Assembly: GCF_031877795.1 (NCBI RefSeq)
Contig: NC_133970.1
Coordinates: 47,188,828-47,252,827 of the forward strand
From: Strix aluco
Lineage: Eukaryota; Chordata; Aves; Strigiformes; Strigidae
DNA: 64,000 bases
Reading direction: 5' to 3'
In this document: in pieces, positions 32,444 to 44,700 of the stretch
Numbering within the stretch: the first letter of the stretch is position 1
How the letters are laid out: every line of letters begins with the position of its first letter
Program-made: the position numbers and the translations under genes
The notes under the pieces: model-generated
Told to the model about the DNA's origin: nothing
Seen by the model: only the letters and a program-made list of their open reading frames with translations
Database searches by the model: none

Positions 32444-33026
32444 TGTGGTGGGTTGACCTTGGCTGGCCACCAGGTGCCCACCAAGCCCTTCTATCACTCC
32501 CCCTCCTCAGCAGTACAGGGGGGTAGAAAATAAGATGAAAAAGAACTCATGGGTCAAGATAAAGGCAGTTTAATAAAGCAAAAGCAAAGACGTGTGCAGA
32601 AGCAAAGGAAAACAAAAGATTTATTCTCTATTTCCCACCAGCAGGCGATGTCCAGCCACTTCCCAGGAAGCAGGGCTTCAGTACGCGTAGCAGTTGCTCT
32701 GAAAGACAAACATCGTAATAACAAATGCCCCCATCCTCCTTTCTCTCAGCTCTTATTGCTGAGCAGACATCATATGGTATGGAATACCCCTTTGGTCAGT
32801 TTGGGTCAGCTGTCCTGGCTATGTCCCCTCCCAAGATCTTGCCCACCCCCAGCCTACTGGTGAAGGGGGGATGTTGGAGAGACAGCCTTGATGCTGTGCC
32901 AGCACTGCCCAGCAGTAGCCAAAACACTGGTGGGTTATCAACACCTTTCTAGCTACCAATGCACAGCACAGCACTGTGAGGGCTGCTATGGGGAAAGTTA
33001 ACTCCATCCCAGCCAGACCCAATACA
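32444..33026 (-). mobile_element. Solo LTR (bird ERVL type, LTR-G)
   Basis: On + it starts TGTGGTGGGTTGACC and ends CCCAATACA. The minus strand has the usual order: GGGATGGAGTTAA near the start, AATAAA, and the ending AAGGTCAACCCACCACA. No target duplication is seen, so it is probably old. Confidence 0.8.
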
Positions 33027-36000
33027 CATGAGCACAAACAGAGGGAGCTACAGCCAGCCAACGTGAAACACTGGCAAGAGGGATATGTCTGAAATTCTCC
33101 CTCTCTTCTGGATATAGCACCTTTCCAGGGAAGAAGTGCACCATGGCCAAAATCCCTTTCTGTATGCACATGCACTGTCATCTGGGCCACAGATACTGGC
33201 CACTCTTCCTTCAAGACAGAGAGTGGTCGCCTCCCACCTTTTACAGAATAGCCTCACAGTCAGAGAACATAGCTTGGATATTGGCCTTCCTTCATCTTGA
33301 GGTCTACCAAACAAAATATTGTGTTTAGTTATTTAACGTGAGTGGGGACAGTGTACTCTTTCAAATGAGATGATATTGCCTACCAGCATATTTTTTGCTC
33401 AGGTGAATTCATGGTCCTGATTGACCATACCAGTGACCAAGCACTGGATTTCAGTGACAGAAATGTCACTGCTGCTTCAACTGGCTATTGAGCCTAGCAC
33501 AGCCATGCTAGGAACAGAGGCACTGTGTAAGCTGCACACTGTGACCATGTTGTGTGACGTAAGAGCATGCCTACCCTCCATTCTGGCACACATCCACAGA
33601 CAGGCCTGAGTCAAACTATGGCTGCAGACAAGAGGAGATATGAAAAAATGCTGAACAATGTCTCTCTTGTTTTGGAAGCCTGCATTGTGCTGGTGACCAC
33701 ATTGGATGGGTAGAACCTCAGGGCTGGAGAGCCACAGAGCTATAATAGCAATGCATGAGCTTCCAGTCCTAAAATTCACCATCTCCTCCTGAAATATCCC
33801 TGCCTGAAGCATGACAGAGGGTAAAGTATTATGGGAAGTCATCCTTTCTCAGGCAAATATTAGCAGCCATCAGCTGAGAGAGGTTAGCTTAAATTGTTAG
33901 AAAATACCACTGAAGGCAAGTTAAAATAATTGGGTTTACCTTGCATTGCAGCTGGTTAAGGCACAGACTGAGAGCGCTGTTGTACCTTAGCTGAGGGGCA
34001 ATAGCTCTTACACTGCTCTTACTCAATCACTTCTAAATCGCTGAACATATTACCAATTTAAATCCCTGTGGCGGTCTAGGCCTGAGATGCCCAAACTTGG
34101 GTCTCAACAAACATGCCTTGGATTAAATAATTCAAGTATATTCTTGATTCTAGGAGAAACTATTTTCAAGACAGGTTTGAGGTCTGTTGATGATCCAGCA
34201 TTTGGGTATCAAGGCTGTTTCCTGTGGACTGCATTTCCCAGAGATATGCTTAGAGCTATACTAAAATGAACTATAAATTGTAATTTAAGATTTTTAAAAT
34301 AGCAAGGGTTCTTTTTGCTTCAGATATTCAGCAGACTTTATCTTTAGCTTTATTTATAAAAAGAAGTGGTCAGCAAGTCCAAGTCACATTAGAAACTTGG
34401 CCGAGAAGTCCAAAGGCTGAAGTACAAATTCTTCCTTCATGTTTCCTTTGACATATTTCACCTTCTCTCAGTTGACAGCAGTGAAGCTTCACTGAAAACC
34501 TACTTTCTAGGCCAGTTTTCCATTAATTTTCATTCCCATATATTCCAAAGTGAGAATTCTCTAGGGACAACCTGAGCATCTGAACTACATCATTCCTGTT
34601 GGCCTTTTTTTAACAATAAGACACAAGTTTGCAAGTCCTCTTACATTCAGTCACTTATTGTGTGTCTACAACATCTGTAGCAGTGCAGGGAAGCTTCCAG
34701 GAGCAGTTAGTTTACCTTATGGCAAATTACAAGGCACTATTTAAAGTTCAAGTGAAATTCCAGAATTCAAAGTGGGAGGTTTAACAAAAAAAAGTCCCAG
34801 GTCTGTCAGTGAAAAGTTTAAGTATGGACAAAATGACATACACATAGTAAAGCCCACAAAGGCAGCAGCACTGCTGTGGAAAGCACATTCCAATAAAATC
34901 TTAAAAGATTACTTTAATCATAAACCATGCATTCTTGAGCAAGCTGTTACAGGATTAGCTACCACATTGCTTTTGCAAGAAGATTTTTCAAAAGCTGTTA
35001 TTGATACCACTTTCAAGGCACTCATGTTTCTAAAGTTAAAGTTGATGTCTTCTGAAGGTCTCTGCATTTTGGTGTTTTTATTTTGCGCTTCTACTCCAGT
35101 TTCCACCCAGACTGGGATCCCAGTGATCCTAATGACAGACTGTGGTTTGGGCAGAGTTAATGTATGGAAAAGTGATACAAAAACTCACTGAGGTGAAGGT
35201 TTCCAGCTGCAACTTCAAGATAATTTTAGACCTGCTGAAAAATGGCTTGTGTTTGGGAAGTGCTGAGACTGATACTGTTCTGTATAATAAGCAGTTAACT
35301 TAAAAAAACCTTGGGTAGGGACTGAACCTATGCCAGCAATAGTAAGATCAGACACAACAAATATGAAAAAAAAAAGTCATCATCCTGGAAAACATAGCAC
35401 TCTCTCTGCTATAATCTTTTAACAGTCAGGCTTAAAGTCATAACAGCCATTGTCCGTTTGATTTTGTTTTTACTGTAGCAAAATAAACATCCTTTTACCT
35501 TTCATAAAGTGTAAAACACGCCCTTTAAGTCCTGCAGTGCAGTATAGATTAAATAACTGAATTCCTGTGGGGCTTTCTGCCTGGATTCCTTCCATGTTCA
35601 GAAGGCAATCCTATTACATATGTTTAATGTAACAGTTCTGAATTTTAGCATTTAGCTCAACAATGTGGGACATCAGAGGAGCTGTTCTAAGTTGAATTAC
35701 AAAATAGTGCAGTCCTTCAAGGCTTAAGACATTTTATTCTCTAAGAAAATAATTTTTTCAGTTAGTTATTAACCATATATCAGTAAAAAAAGTTTTTCTG
35801 TGAGATTATTAGTGATGTCCCAAGTGCTGGTAGATAGTGAAGGACCTCTTGGCACTTCTGTAATAGATGTAATTTCATTGCACCTCAAAAGGGCTCTTAG
35901 ACTGCTCTCTATTGGCAAATGAAAAGCATTTTCATCTCTTCCAAATTTAACAATAAATAGTATAAACCGTTAGTGTGACCAGTCAAGGTATTTCAGTGAA

Positions 36001-37164
36001 ATGTGCCTAAATTTTGTGTTAGGCAAAACACAAATGTTAATCCTGCTTATGCCAGCACCAGGCTGGACTGCTTTATAGAAATTGCTTTGCACCATGTTTA
36101 AACTAGGCACAATCTCATCCTTCATGTTAGGCAGTCTGTGTAACTCACTTCCACAAAGCATGCTGAGCAAAGTTTTATTCTTTAAAATATATACTGCCCC
36201 AGCATCAAGAAGCTCCAGTCCTGCCGGTAGGTCTCTAAGCATAAGGTGGTGAAAACAATGTACAGTGCAGTGCAACCTGTACAAACCCAACATTGTTAAA
36301 CATGAATACAATAGTGTCCCAAAGAATTCAGATCTAATCCTGCAAATACCACATGTGCGTAGCCAGCAACCTGTTAATTGTAGCAAATGACTCTTATGTA
36401 GCATGCACTTCCTTCTGTGAACACTAGGCTTGTGTATAAAAACATGTCCCTCATGAGTCCTTTTTGGTTAAAATTAGCACTTCTGAAATGAAAGACAGAT
36501 ACAGGCAAGTGAGATGTAACTACTAGCTTTTAGTCACCTCAGGCACAGGGCTGCTACCACTATTGCTATTCTAGGCCTGAGTGGTCGGTTATTAAAAAAA
36601 AAAAAAAAAGAGTACCACACCATATCAAGGAATGTATTGTATCATTTGGTAACTTTGTATGTGGACGATGACTAAATACATCCACCAGCTTTGAGCCCTG
36701 AACTTCCTGGTAGTAAAACCATTTTGTAATAAATATTTCCCTTTTCCAAAACACTTAGAAATATCAAACAAATGTGTTAAAATTTCAGGGAAAATATTGC
36801 TCATTTTTCTCTCTTAAAATTGGGTATTGCTGTAGAGGACAATATCACAGTTTTGAACAGAAATATTTTGCACTATTTTGAGAAAATAAATGTTAGGCTA
36901 AGTTTACAGCCTTGGGAAAAAAAAAAAAAAAGCTCTGCTACAAGGACAAAAATGTGATTTTTTTATCAGAGGCTCTTTCATACAAGTTGGAAAACAGCTG
37001 CACTGCACTGCGAAACAAGACATGTTTGAATAAAGATGAGTGGGAAGTACAAAGGTCAGGTCTGGATGTGTCCTGGAAACTGAATTGCACTGACCCAATA
37101 TTTTGGTTCAGCCAGCCACAGATTTGGACGGGAGAGGGTGATATTTTGGTTTTGGTGGTTTCGC
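33027..37164. other. Mostly featureless upstream region of DAB2
   Basis: Unique-looking sequence. One frame at 34772-35191 (+) is open for 139 codons without recognisable domains, codon-bias support or nearby promoter, and I do not call it a gene. A-runs occur at 36595-36609 and 36917-36931. Confidence 0.55.
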
Positions 37165-37192
37165 AAAAAAAAAAAAAAAAAAAAAAAAAAAA
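37165..37192 (+). repeat. Poly(A) run, 28 bases
   Basis: Uninterrupted A28 about 0.5 kb upstream of the GC-rich DAB2 promoter region. No processed gene copy is visible to its left. Confidence 0.95.
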
Positions 37193-37339
37193 TTAAAAAA
37201 ACCACAGCAAGCTGTTGCTTTAGACTTGGACTTTTTAACACCATCATCCATCACTGCACCCCCGTTTATACAGACACGTGAGGAGACCCATTTTCTAGAA
37301 GAGCGTTTCAGGCCCATTGCTACGTAAGAAGCATAAATA

Positions 37340-38260
37340 CCTGTGCCCTGAGAACAGCGGGCGCCACACGTTTCCGTGCCCCCGCAGAGTCCCCCGGTCT
37401 CCCACCCCACTCCCCTCCCGGCGTGTCCTTCGGGGGGCTCCGGCCCGCTCCTGGCAGGGGGCTGTCCCAGGCCCCAGCCCCCTCCCACCCGCAGCGGCGG
37501 CTCGCAAGGGGTTAAGCTTGTGAGCACCGACACGTTGAGGGGGAGTAGCCAAGGCCAAGCAGCAAAAACATCATAGCACATTCCTGGGTAGTCCTCAGCT
37601 GCCAGCATCTGATTAAAACCATATCTTTCGCTGGGAGTGGCTAGCTGATCCAGAGGCGAGAGTACAACAGCGTATTTAACCAGCCCCCGGCCCCCGCCAG
37701 GCTATCGTCTGTAGTCGTCGGATCATGCACAGAGCAGTATGGATCTAGCATGTAAGTATCTTTGCAAGTGGGGTTTAGCTCCCGCAAAGCATGCGGGGCC
37801 TGTCACCAGGGGAAAAGGGGAGAGCTTTTTTTTCCCCCAAAGATGTGACAGTTGGTACTTGTGGTGGAGCTGCCCGACCCGCTGCCTCCCTGAAGCGGGT
37901 GGTGGGCGCTAACAAAGAGGGGGCGCTAGGGGGGCTCCAACCGCGGCCGGGCTAGGATTTAGCCTGTCTCGCCCACTTGCATCTTACTGTAGCCCTGAGC
38001 AAAAGATGCCTGTGGGGCTGCGCTTTTCCACTGAAAACCGGCGAGATTACGGCGCTGGCAGCGCGGAGGGGTGGGGGGAGAGTACTGGGAACGCTTGGGC
38101 TCGGCCGTGCCGCGGTGCGCGGGGGCGGTGAGGGAAGATCGGCGCTGCCCGATATGGGCTGCGGGGAGCGCGTCCCGGCTGAGACGGGGTGGAAGCCGCA
38201 TGCATCCTGCTCTGGGCTCTGGCAGGGCCGGCGCCGTGAGGAAGCTTGAGCACAAAGCAA
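37340..38260 (+). promoter_or_regulatory. DAB2: GC/CpG-rich promoter region of DAB2
   Basis: A sharp rise in G+C and CpG compared with the AT-rich surroundings. A TATA-like TATTTAA at 37673-37679 lies in its middle and is followed by a candidate first exon. It is the only promoter-like region upstream of the DAB2 start codon in the window. Assignment to DAB2 is inference from position and strand. Confidence 0.6.
37700..37751 (+). other. DAB2: Candidate non-coding exon 1 of DAB2
   Basis: About 25 bases after the TATA-like box; it ends at CAT followed by GTAAGT (donor at 37752), a strong splice donor. The DAB2 start codon in other vertebrates is in the second exon, which fits. The 5' end is a guess. 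Confidence 0.45.
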
Positions 38261-38926
38261 ATTAAACATGCATCTTCACTTTTATGTGTGTGGAGGGGAT
38301 TAAGACATTCTTATATGTATATAAGAACAAAATTTCTCAAATAATCGAGATGAAAAACTCTCTAGTAGCAGAGAAAGGGTTAGGATGTTGTGAAGCAGGG
38401 GTGGGATTTTATTTTGGATAGAGCATCCTTACTGGGCATCCCTCTATCTGCTGATGAATCTCAGGATGTTACTTGTATCTGTAGTAAATAAGTATAGTAA
38501 AGATGTTCAGAATTAACAGAAATGAGTCCTCTATCTTGTCAGAAAAACTAACTTCTCATTTGGTGAGACTTCAAGTCTAATGACCATTGTATAATAACAC
38601 TTATGTTGGGGTAGTTCCTATGCTCTGAGCAGTAAGATAAATGTAAGTGTTGCTAATACAGCTAGACTTCTCAGTAGCAGAGCTTCTACTCCTTGGATAA
38701 GCTTGAGCACTTGCTAGGGAAGCATATAAATCCACTGATAAAGTAGGATTAATTTGGGGGGGGGAGGAGTTGTTTCCATCTTCTCTTAATGAAGCCTTAA
38801 AAGGCCATATTTTTGCCTCAAAAGTCTTCTGTAACTTCCATAAAAAAGACTGTCTAAAATGGACCAAATCTGAGAGCATGTAGGCTTAGATTTGCCCATT
38901 GTATGCTAAGGAATGGGCATAGGTAC
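37752..38926 (+). other. DAB2: DAB2 intron 1, first part
   Basis: The GC-rich section to about 38260 is followed by ordinary AT-rich intron. No other feature is seen. Confidence 0.45.
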
Positions 38927-39531
38927 TGTACCAGGTCTGTCTGAGCCAGAGTTGGTTTTCCCCTGTAGCAGCCCCCATGGTGCTGTGTTTGATGTTGGGA
39001 GCTGGCAGGGTGTTGATAGCACCCTGGTGGTGTGGCTACTGCTGAGTGGTGCTTACACAGCACCAAGGCTCTTTCCGACATTTCCCCCCCCCACAGTGGG
39101 ATGGGGTGGGCAAGACCTTGGGAGGGGACACAACCAGGACAGCTGACCCCAACTGACCAAAGGGATATTCCAGACCATCTGACGGCTGCTCAGTATAAAG
39201 CTGGGAGAAAGGAGGAAGGGGGTGGGGTCACCCTTGGTCCTCCGAGGCAACCCCTCCGCGTATGGGAGCCCTGCTTCCTGAGAAGGCCCGACATCGCCTG
39301 TTCATGGGAAGTAGAGAATAAATCTGTTTGCTTTTTTTTGCTTCCGCGCGCAGACCTTTGCTTTGCTTATATTAAAACTGCTTTTGTTTTACCCACAAGG
39401 GTTGGGTTTTTTCCTATCTTATATTCTTCCCCCTCTTTGCCCTGTTGAGAGAAAAAGGGGAAGGGGAAGGGGGGGAAGTGATAGAGCGACTTGGTGGGTA
39501 CCTGACATTTGGCCAAGGTCAAACTCCCACA
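38927..39531 (+). mobile_element. Solo LTR (LTR-G family) in DAB2 intron 1
   Basis: 605 bp, starting TGTACCAGG and ending ACTCCCACA, with a TATAAAG box near 39195 and AATAAA near 39318. It is clearly related to 32444-33026 but on the opposite strand. GGTAC at 38922-38926 and GGTAT at 39532-39536 look like a 5-bp target duplication with one change. Confidence 0.82.
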
Positions 39532-41333
39532 GGTATGCTTAGAGATGGGCACTCCTGTGTAGATAAGCAAAATAGAGATGCAGATTCAATTAGAGAAAAG
39601 TAATTATGAAGCTATGTATTCTATCTGGCTGTGAAGACTTATCAAGCACTGGTAAACTGAAAACATGTCCTGGTGTCTGATAGTGACCTGTTGGCAGTTA
39701 TAATGCTAGTAGGTCTTCAGATCAGTTTCCATTAGGTGATTATAGGACCTTCCAGGAGGTGGGTGAGGTAGTAAGTGGCTAATTAGAGGGGCAAATCAGA
39801 TACCAAAGGAAATATTTTCAGCTGAGAAGGGGATTGTCCGAGGGAGTAATCCACCATGTATGTTTAAAGAATCCCTGCAGTCACATCCAACAGAACTGCT
39901 CTTGAGGCATAATTGGGCTTCCAAAATGCATGAATGGTCCAAGGACATGATCAAGTCTAAAGCAGAATTTTCTATTAATAGTACCTCACTAGAGTTTGCA
40001 TTTGGAGGAGGAGAACCAAGTGTTAGAAATAGTAAGGAGTATGTGAGTGCTAAATGAATGTCAGGTGAACTATCAAAACAGAGACTTTACTCCAAGTCAT
40101 GAAGCTTGCTAGTTTAGGAAGGTTTGGGGTAAAGTGGAGTAAGTGCCAGGTGCTCCAAGTCTTAAATAGAGATGGTTCTGCTGAGGGGAGTCTAACACGG
40201 TCTCTTGTGCTTATCACTGCGGACAGGAGACTGGGAGAATGATGAGCACTACTCTTATAGTCCTGTGACTTATGATACTTCTCATCTATTGTGCTTTTAC
40301 TTCAAATAAAGCTATTGGCTGAGCACCAGCAGTTGTGCTCACCCCTATCAGTTGGAAGGATGGGCCAAATGCCAAAAATCTGGCATTGGCTTTCTCTTTT
40401 GATAGTAGAGATGGTTATCCATTCTAATGTGTGCCTTCTGCTGCGTTTCTAAGTATCTCTATACATCTGCAGTACACAATCCACTTTCTCATTGAGAAGA
40501 GTCAGACCAGTAGCAGCTATGGATATACTTCTTGCTTAGGCCTTTACTTCATGAGCAGATATGGGAAGAAGCGCTCTAAACAGATGAATGAGAGATGCAA
40601 AGGCTGGTAAAAAGAGTTCTTAGATTTTTGTCTCTACAAAAGCAAATAAGTGTATTTAGTGCCAAGGAAGGGGGAATCAAGGGCTGGTGTCTGGACAGGA
40701 TGTTTAGGATAAAAATGACAGCTTGAGATATGAAGTAAATAAAAAGCACATAATATGCTTTAGTTGCTGAGTACTGTTGCCAAACCTAGACTTTTTTCTC
40801 TCCTATTGATGCTCTTTTTTCCTGGTGGCCTTTACACTGCTAGGATATTTGTGTGGCCTGCTGGGTTAACCCAGTTCTTGGGAATGCTTGTGGACTTTAT
40901 TCAGCAAGGCTAGCAATATGTGAGCACTTCAGAAACAAGAAGTTGCTTGGACAATGAAGCAATAAATTTCACAGCCAGCTTCCTCTGGAAACAGTATAAA
41001 TCCTGCTTGCTGGCTAGATTCTGTCAAAAGAAATGAAGAAATATCATGAAGATACCTTGTAATCTGCAAGGATTTTGGAGAAAAACCCTAGTTCTTGCAT
41101 GTAGACTAAGGGATTATTAGTAGAATCAAGACACACCCCCATCCCTGGGAAACTTCAGAGTATGAATGCTAAGAGGTCTTAATGAGCTTCTGCTGCAAAG
41201 CACAACCAAGAATAAACTACTTCTCTCCTGCCTCAGTATGGACTCTACAAAAATACAACTTGGGGTTATGTTAGAAAGATCAAATAGAATAAGGTGTCCA
41301 AGTACCATAGCTGACAAAACAAACTGACTTTAG
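39532..41333 (+). other. DAB2: DAB2 intron 1, no feature seen
   Basis: AT-rich intron sequence without recognisable repeats or frames. Confidence 0.5.
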
Positions 41334-41763
41334 TGTTGTGGTTTCAACTCGGTTGGGAGTCAAACACTGCGCAGCCGATCACTCACCCTCCTCCTGCCCA
41401 GGGAAATGGGCAAAGAGACTGGGGGGACAAAAAGGAGACTCCTAGGTTGAGATTAAAGAAAAACACCCAACAGTTTAGCAATGGTAATGAAACAAAACAA
41501 TAATGGAAAGTCCCAACGGGTAATGCACAATGTACTTGCTCACCACCTGTGAACCTATATGCAGCCCACCCCAGGCAGCAATCCCAACAAAATGATGATC
41601 CCTGATACACCAACCAGAAGTGAGAGAGAACCTGCCTCTTTTATATACTGAGCATGATGTCACATGATATGGAACACTCCAATGGTCAATCCAGGCCCAG
41701 CACTCTGGCTGTGCCCCCTCCCAGCTCAAGAAAATTAACTCTATCCCAGCTGAAACCAGGACA
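41334..41763 (-). mobile_element. Solo LTR in DAB2 intron 1
   Basis: 430 bp from TGTTGTGG to CAGGACA. TTTAG at 41329-41333 recurs at 41764-41768, a perfect 5-bp target duplication. TATATA on the minus strand near 41645. Confidence 0.88.
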
Positions 41764-44700
41764 TTTAGGAACCTGATTTTGAGGCTGTATCTGGGTTCAA
41801 GGGTCTCAGGTTATAAAGAAGCTGGATGAAGCATAGTGGCAGGTCTAGTCAATAAACAAGAGGTACCTGTTTCAACAGGATTAGCTTGTTTATATAAGGC
41901 TGGGCAGATGAGTGCTGAACAAAGCATCTTTTCCTATCCAACTTGTCAGCCCTGGTTGATGGGGACATAGACCATTCCAGTTTCCCTTCTGCTGAAAGGA
42001 TGAGCTTTGCAAATGCTATTAAATGCTTGAGGATGAAGTGTCTCAGCTGAAATACCCTGTAGACCTCTACTCCCAACTATCTGTGAGGTTTTTAAAAGCT
42101 TCATAGCTGGTGCATGTCACTTTAAAGCTCAAAGCTCAGACTTTACAGGGCTAGTTAAGGGCAGACTATTGGCTTTGGAGCTGAATTTCCTGCTGCTCTG
42201 TCAGCTCATGTTGCATTCTTAAGCAATAAGTGAAATGCTTGAGGATTATATCTTGAAGAGAACAAGTAGGTCAGAGACAGGATAATAGACTTTAGCATTC
42301 AGGAGGCTTCATGACAATGTCAGCTGGGAACTGCCTCCTCTGGCAAAGTATACTGAACTCTTAATGCTGATGTGTCACACAACTGCAAGTCTCCTATGAG
42401 AACTCTAGTATACCTGCCCTATGGCTAAAACATTTAGGGATGAGACCTTCTTCCTAGGAAGGGACAGGACACGTTTGGAACACTAAGGATGTAGTAATAA
42501 TATTGCAACCAGCATTTTTACCTTACAGACTATCTTCTGTGCTCCCTCAAAACAGGGTTATTTGTGCTTTAAAGCAGGGCACATGGGGGTCACCTATATG
42601 AGTAAGTAGTTTTCTAGTAGCTTTAACAGCAGATCTAGCTGCCAATAAGCTGCTAGCCTGGATCATGGAAGGAAAACTCTAGAGTAGGATGGAAGGCTGA
42701 CACTTGTCCTTGCATACTTCTGATGGATGGGGACATCCACATAATCTGATATCAAGACCATCAGAGATGGAAAGTTAGAGGGAGCCTAGTCAGGATTACT
42801 TCAGAGTCTGGATTTAGGAGCAATAATGTAAACTTCCTCTAATGTGCATCACAAACAGGTGTAATTGTAATTACAATTACCTATGGGGAAATTTACTGCA
42901 GAAGAGTAATCTGTGAAACTTGACTAGCTGTTCAGTAGGACATCTACTGAAGAAGCTGCAGTGGAGTTTTGAAAATCATGGTTAGATCCTTTTTTACCTC
43001 TAGTATAGATATTTCTGTCTCCTTTTTAGATTTGCCTCTTGTTTAGTTATTCATTGTTGGTTTTGCTGCATATACAAGGGAGAGCTGGGTCCCTTAGTAA
43101 TGACTAATCTTGAAGGCAAGAGTAACCCTTGTGTTGAGCAGTATGCTTGATACTACCTAAATGAGGATTGAAACTGCTGTGGAAGAACCTGTCTTCATAA
43201 GGTGCAAACAGAATCATCAGCCTTCTAATAACACGTCAGGAACATATCTTGCATCTGTTAAGAGACAGTAAGGAGTGACTCTTGTGACCAATGACTACTA
43301 TAACAGTTTATGTAACTAGAGGCTAGCAAGTAGCTGGGGGGGATAGGTAGAGTATTCTTCAAATACTGCTGAAACAAATGTTTAAGGAGAGGTTTCTGGC
43401 TGCTCATGGTATCATCAGACTGGGTAAGCACCTTCTGGATAAGCAAACTGCAGTATCTTGACACTGTGGTTTTAAGTTGGGTGAACTCAAAGAATAATAC
43501 AGCAAAAGCCTGCTTCTCATTTGTGAACAAGTAGAGAACATTTACAGTTCAGCATAGGCTATACAGAACATATGCAGTCTCTCTCAGTACAGCTTGAACA
43601 CATCCAGACTGCAGAGGGATAACTCTGCCAGCACTGGACAGTTAACAGTATGCAGCTGAAATAACCTATGATAACAGCTTCAATATGTGTCAAGTTCCAG
43701 CTCTGAGAAAGGGGTGTGTGTGAAAAGCATGGCTATTGGCAAGAGTCCTTTGTTCTACTTGCAAGTAAGAAGATTGGAAACAGTCCTTCTAGGCAGGAGG
43801 GAGTTAGGCATACAGTTGGAAGTGAAGTGTTTGAGCTGTTGTCTAGTTCAAACTCTAGTTTGCATATGAGTGAACATTAGCTGCCTTGATTAACAACTGC
43901 TTTGCTTACAGGTTGCTTAGTACATCCAGTGAGTCTCAATGAGTAGTATTGACAGAAGATTGAGTGGTAGGCACTGCAGGCACATGGCATGAGATTCCTC
44001 ATCCTGTGAGTAAACAGGTGATGCTTTATTGAGCAATAGCTACAACAGACAACTGAACTCTGACTTGGGAGCCACTGACTTCAGCACTGGAGACTGGAGT
44101 GAGTGGTATAGAGGAGTGGCCCCTTAGTAAGTTGCAAAGCATGTTGTCTTTCTGGAAGACTGATATGAAGAAACTTCTAGTGGATAATATAACTATATAA
44201 TCTAAACATAAGCCTGTGTTACCAACTGAATAGCTCTCTAACAAGAAAGAGAATGATAGAGTATCTATCAATCTCTTCATAAAAGAAGAATCTGGAGTTA
44301 AGATGTTGGTGTTGCTGGTGCTAAGAGTGAATGGGTTTAATAATCTGAGAAATGAACTAATAGGTTGGCATGCTGAATGCATAGGTTGGAAACACTGCTA
44401 CCAAGACTTGCAAGATGCTGCATTATTCCTGGAACAGCTCTTAAGTTGAGATAGACTAGCTAGGTGTCTGGACATTGCCTTTGGACACTAAAGTGCTTGG
44501 TTGAAGACCATGTCTATCAAATGGACTATGACAGTGCTAGTTTCCTTCAGCTTGAGATGAAGTCTCCAGGGAACCAGATAGCAATAGCACATGAAAAGCA
44601 TTTCACTTTCTTAAAAATAAGCAGAGGGAAATCGTTGCTGACATATCATACCAGCTTGTTTAAACTAGTCATGACTTCTCCTGAGACCTGTTCTAATAGT

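Noticed and set aside
34772..35191. 139-codon open frame upstream of DAB2
   Set aside because: No domain, no promoter or splice context, and low-complexity parts. Length is within chance for AT-rich DNA, so not called a gene.
37108..37608. 166-codon minus-strand frame in the GC-rich region
   Set aside because: Contains a poly-Phe run from the A28 tract and GC-rich promoter sequence; no homology recognised.
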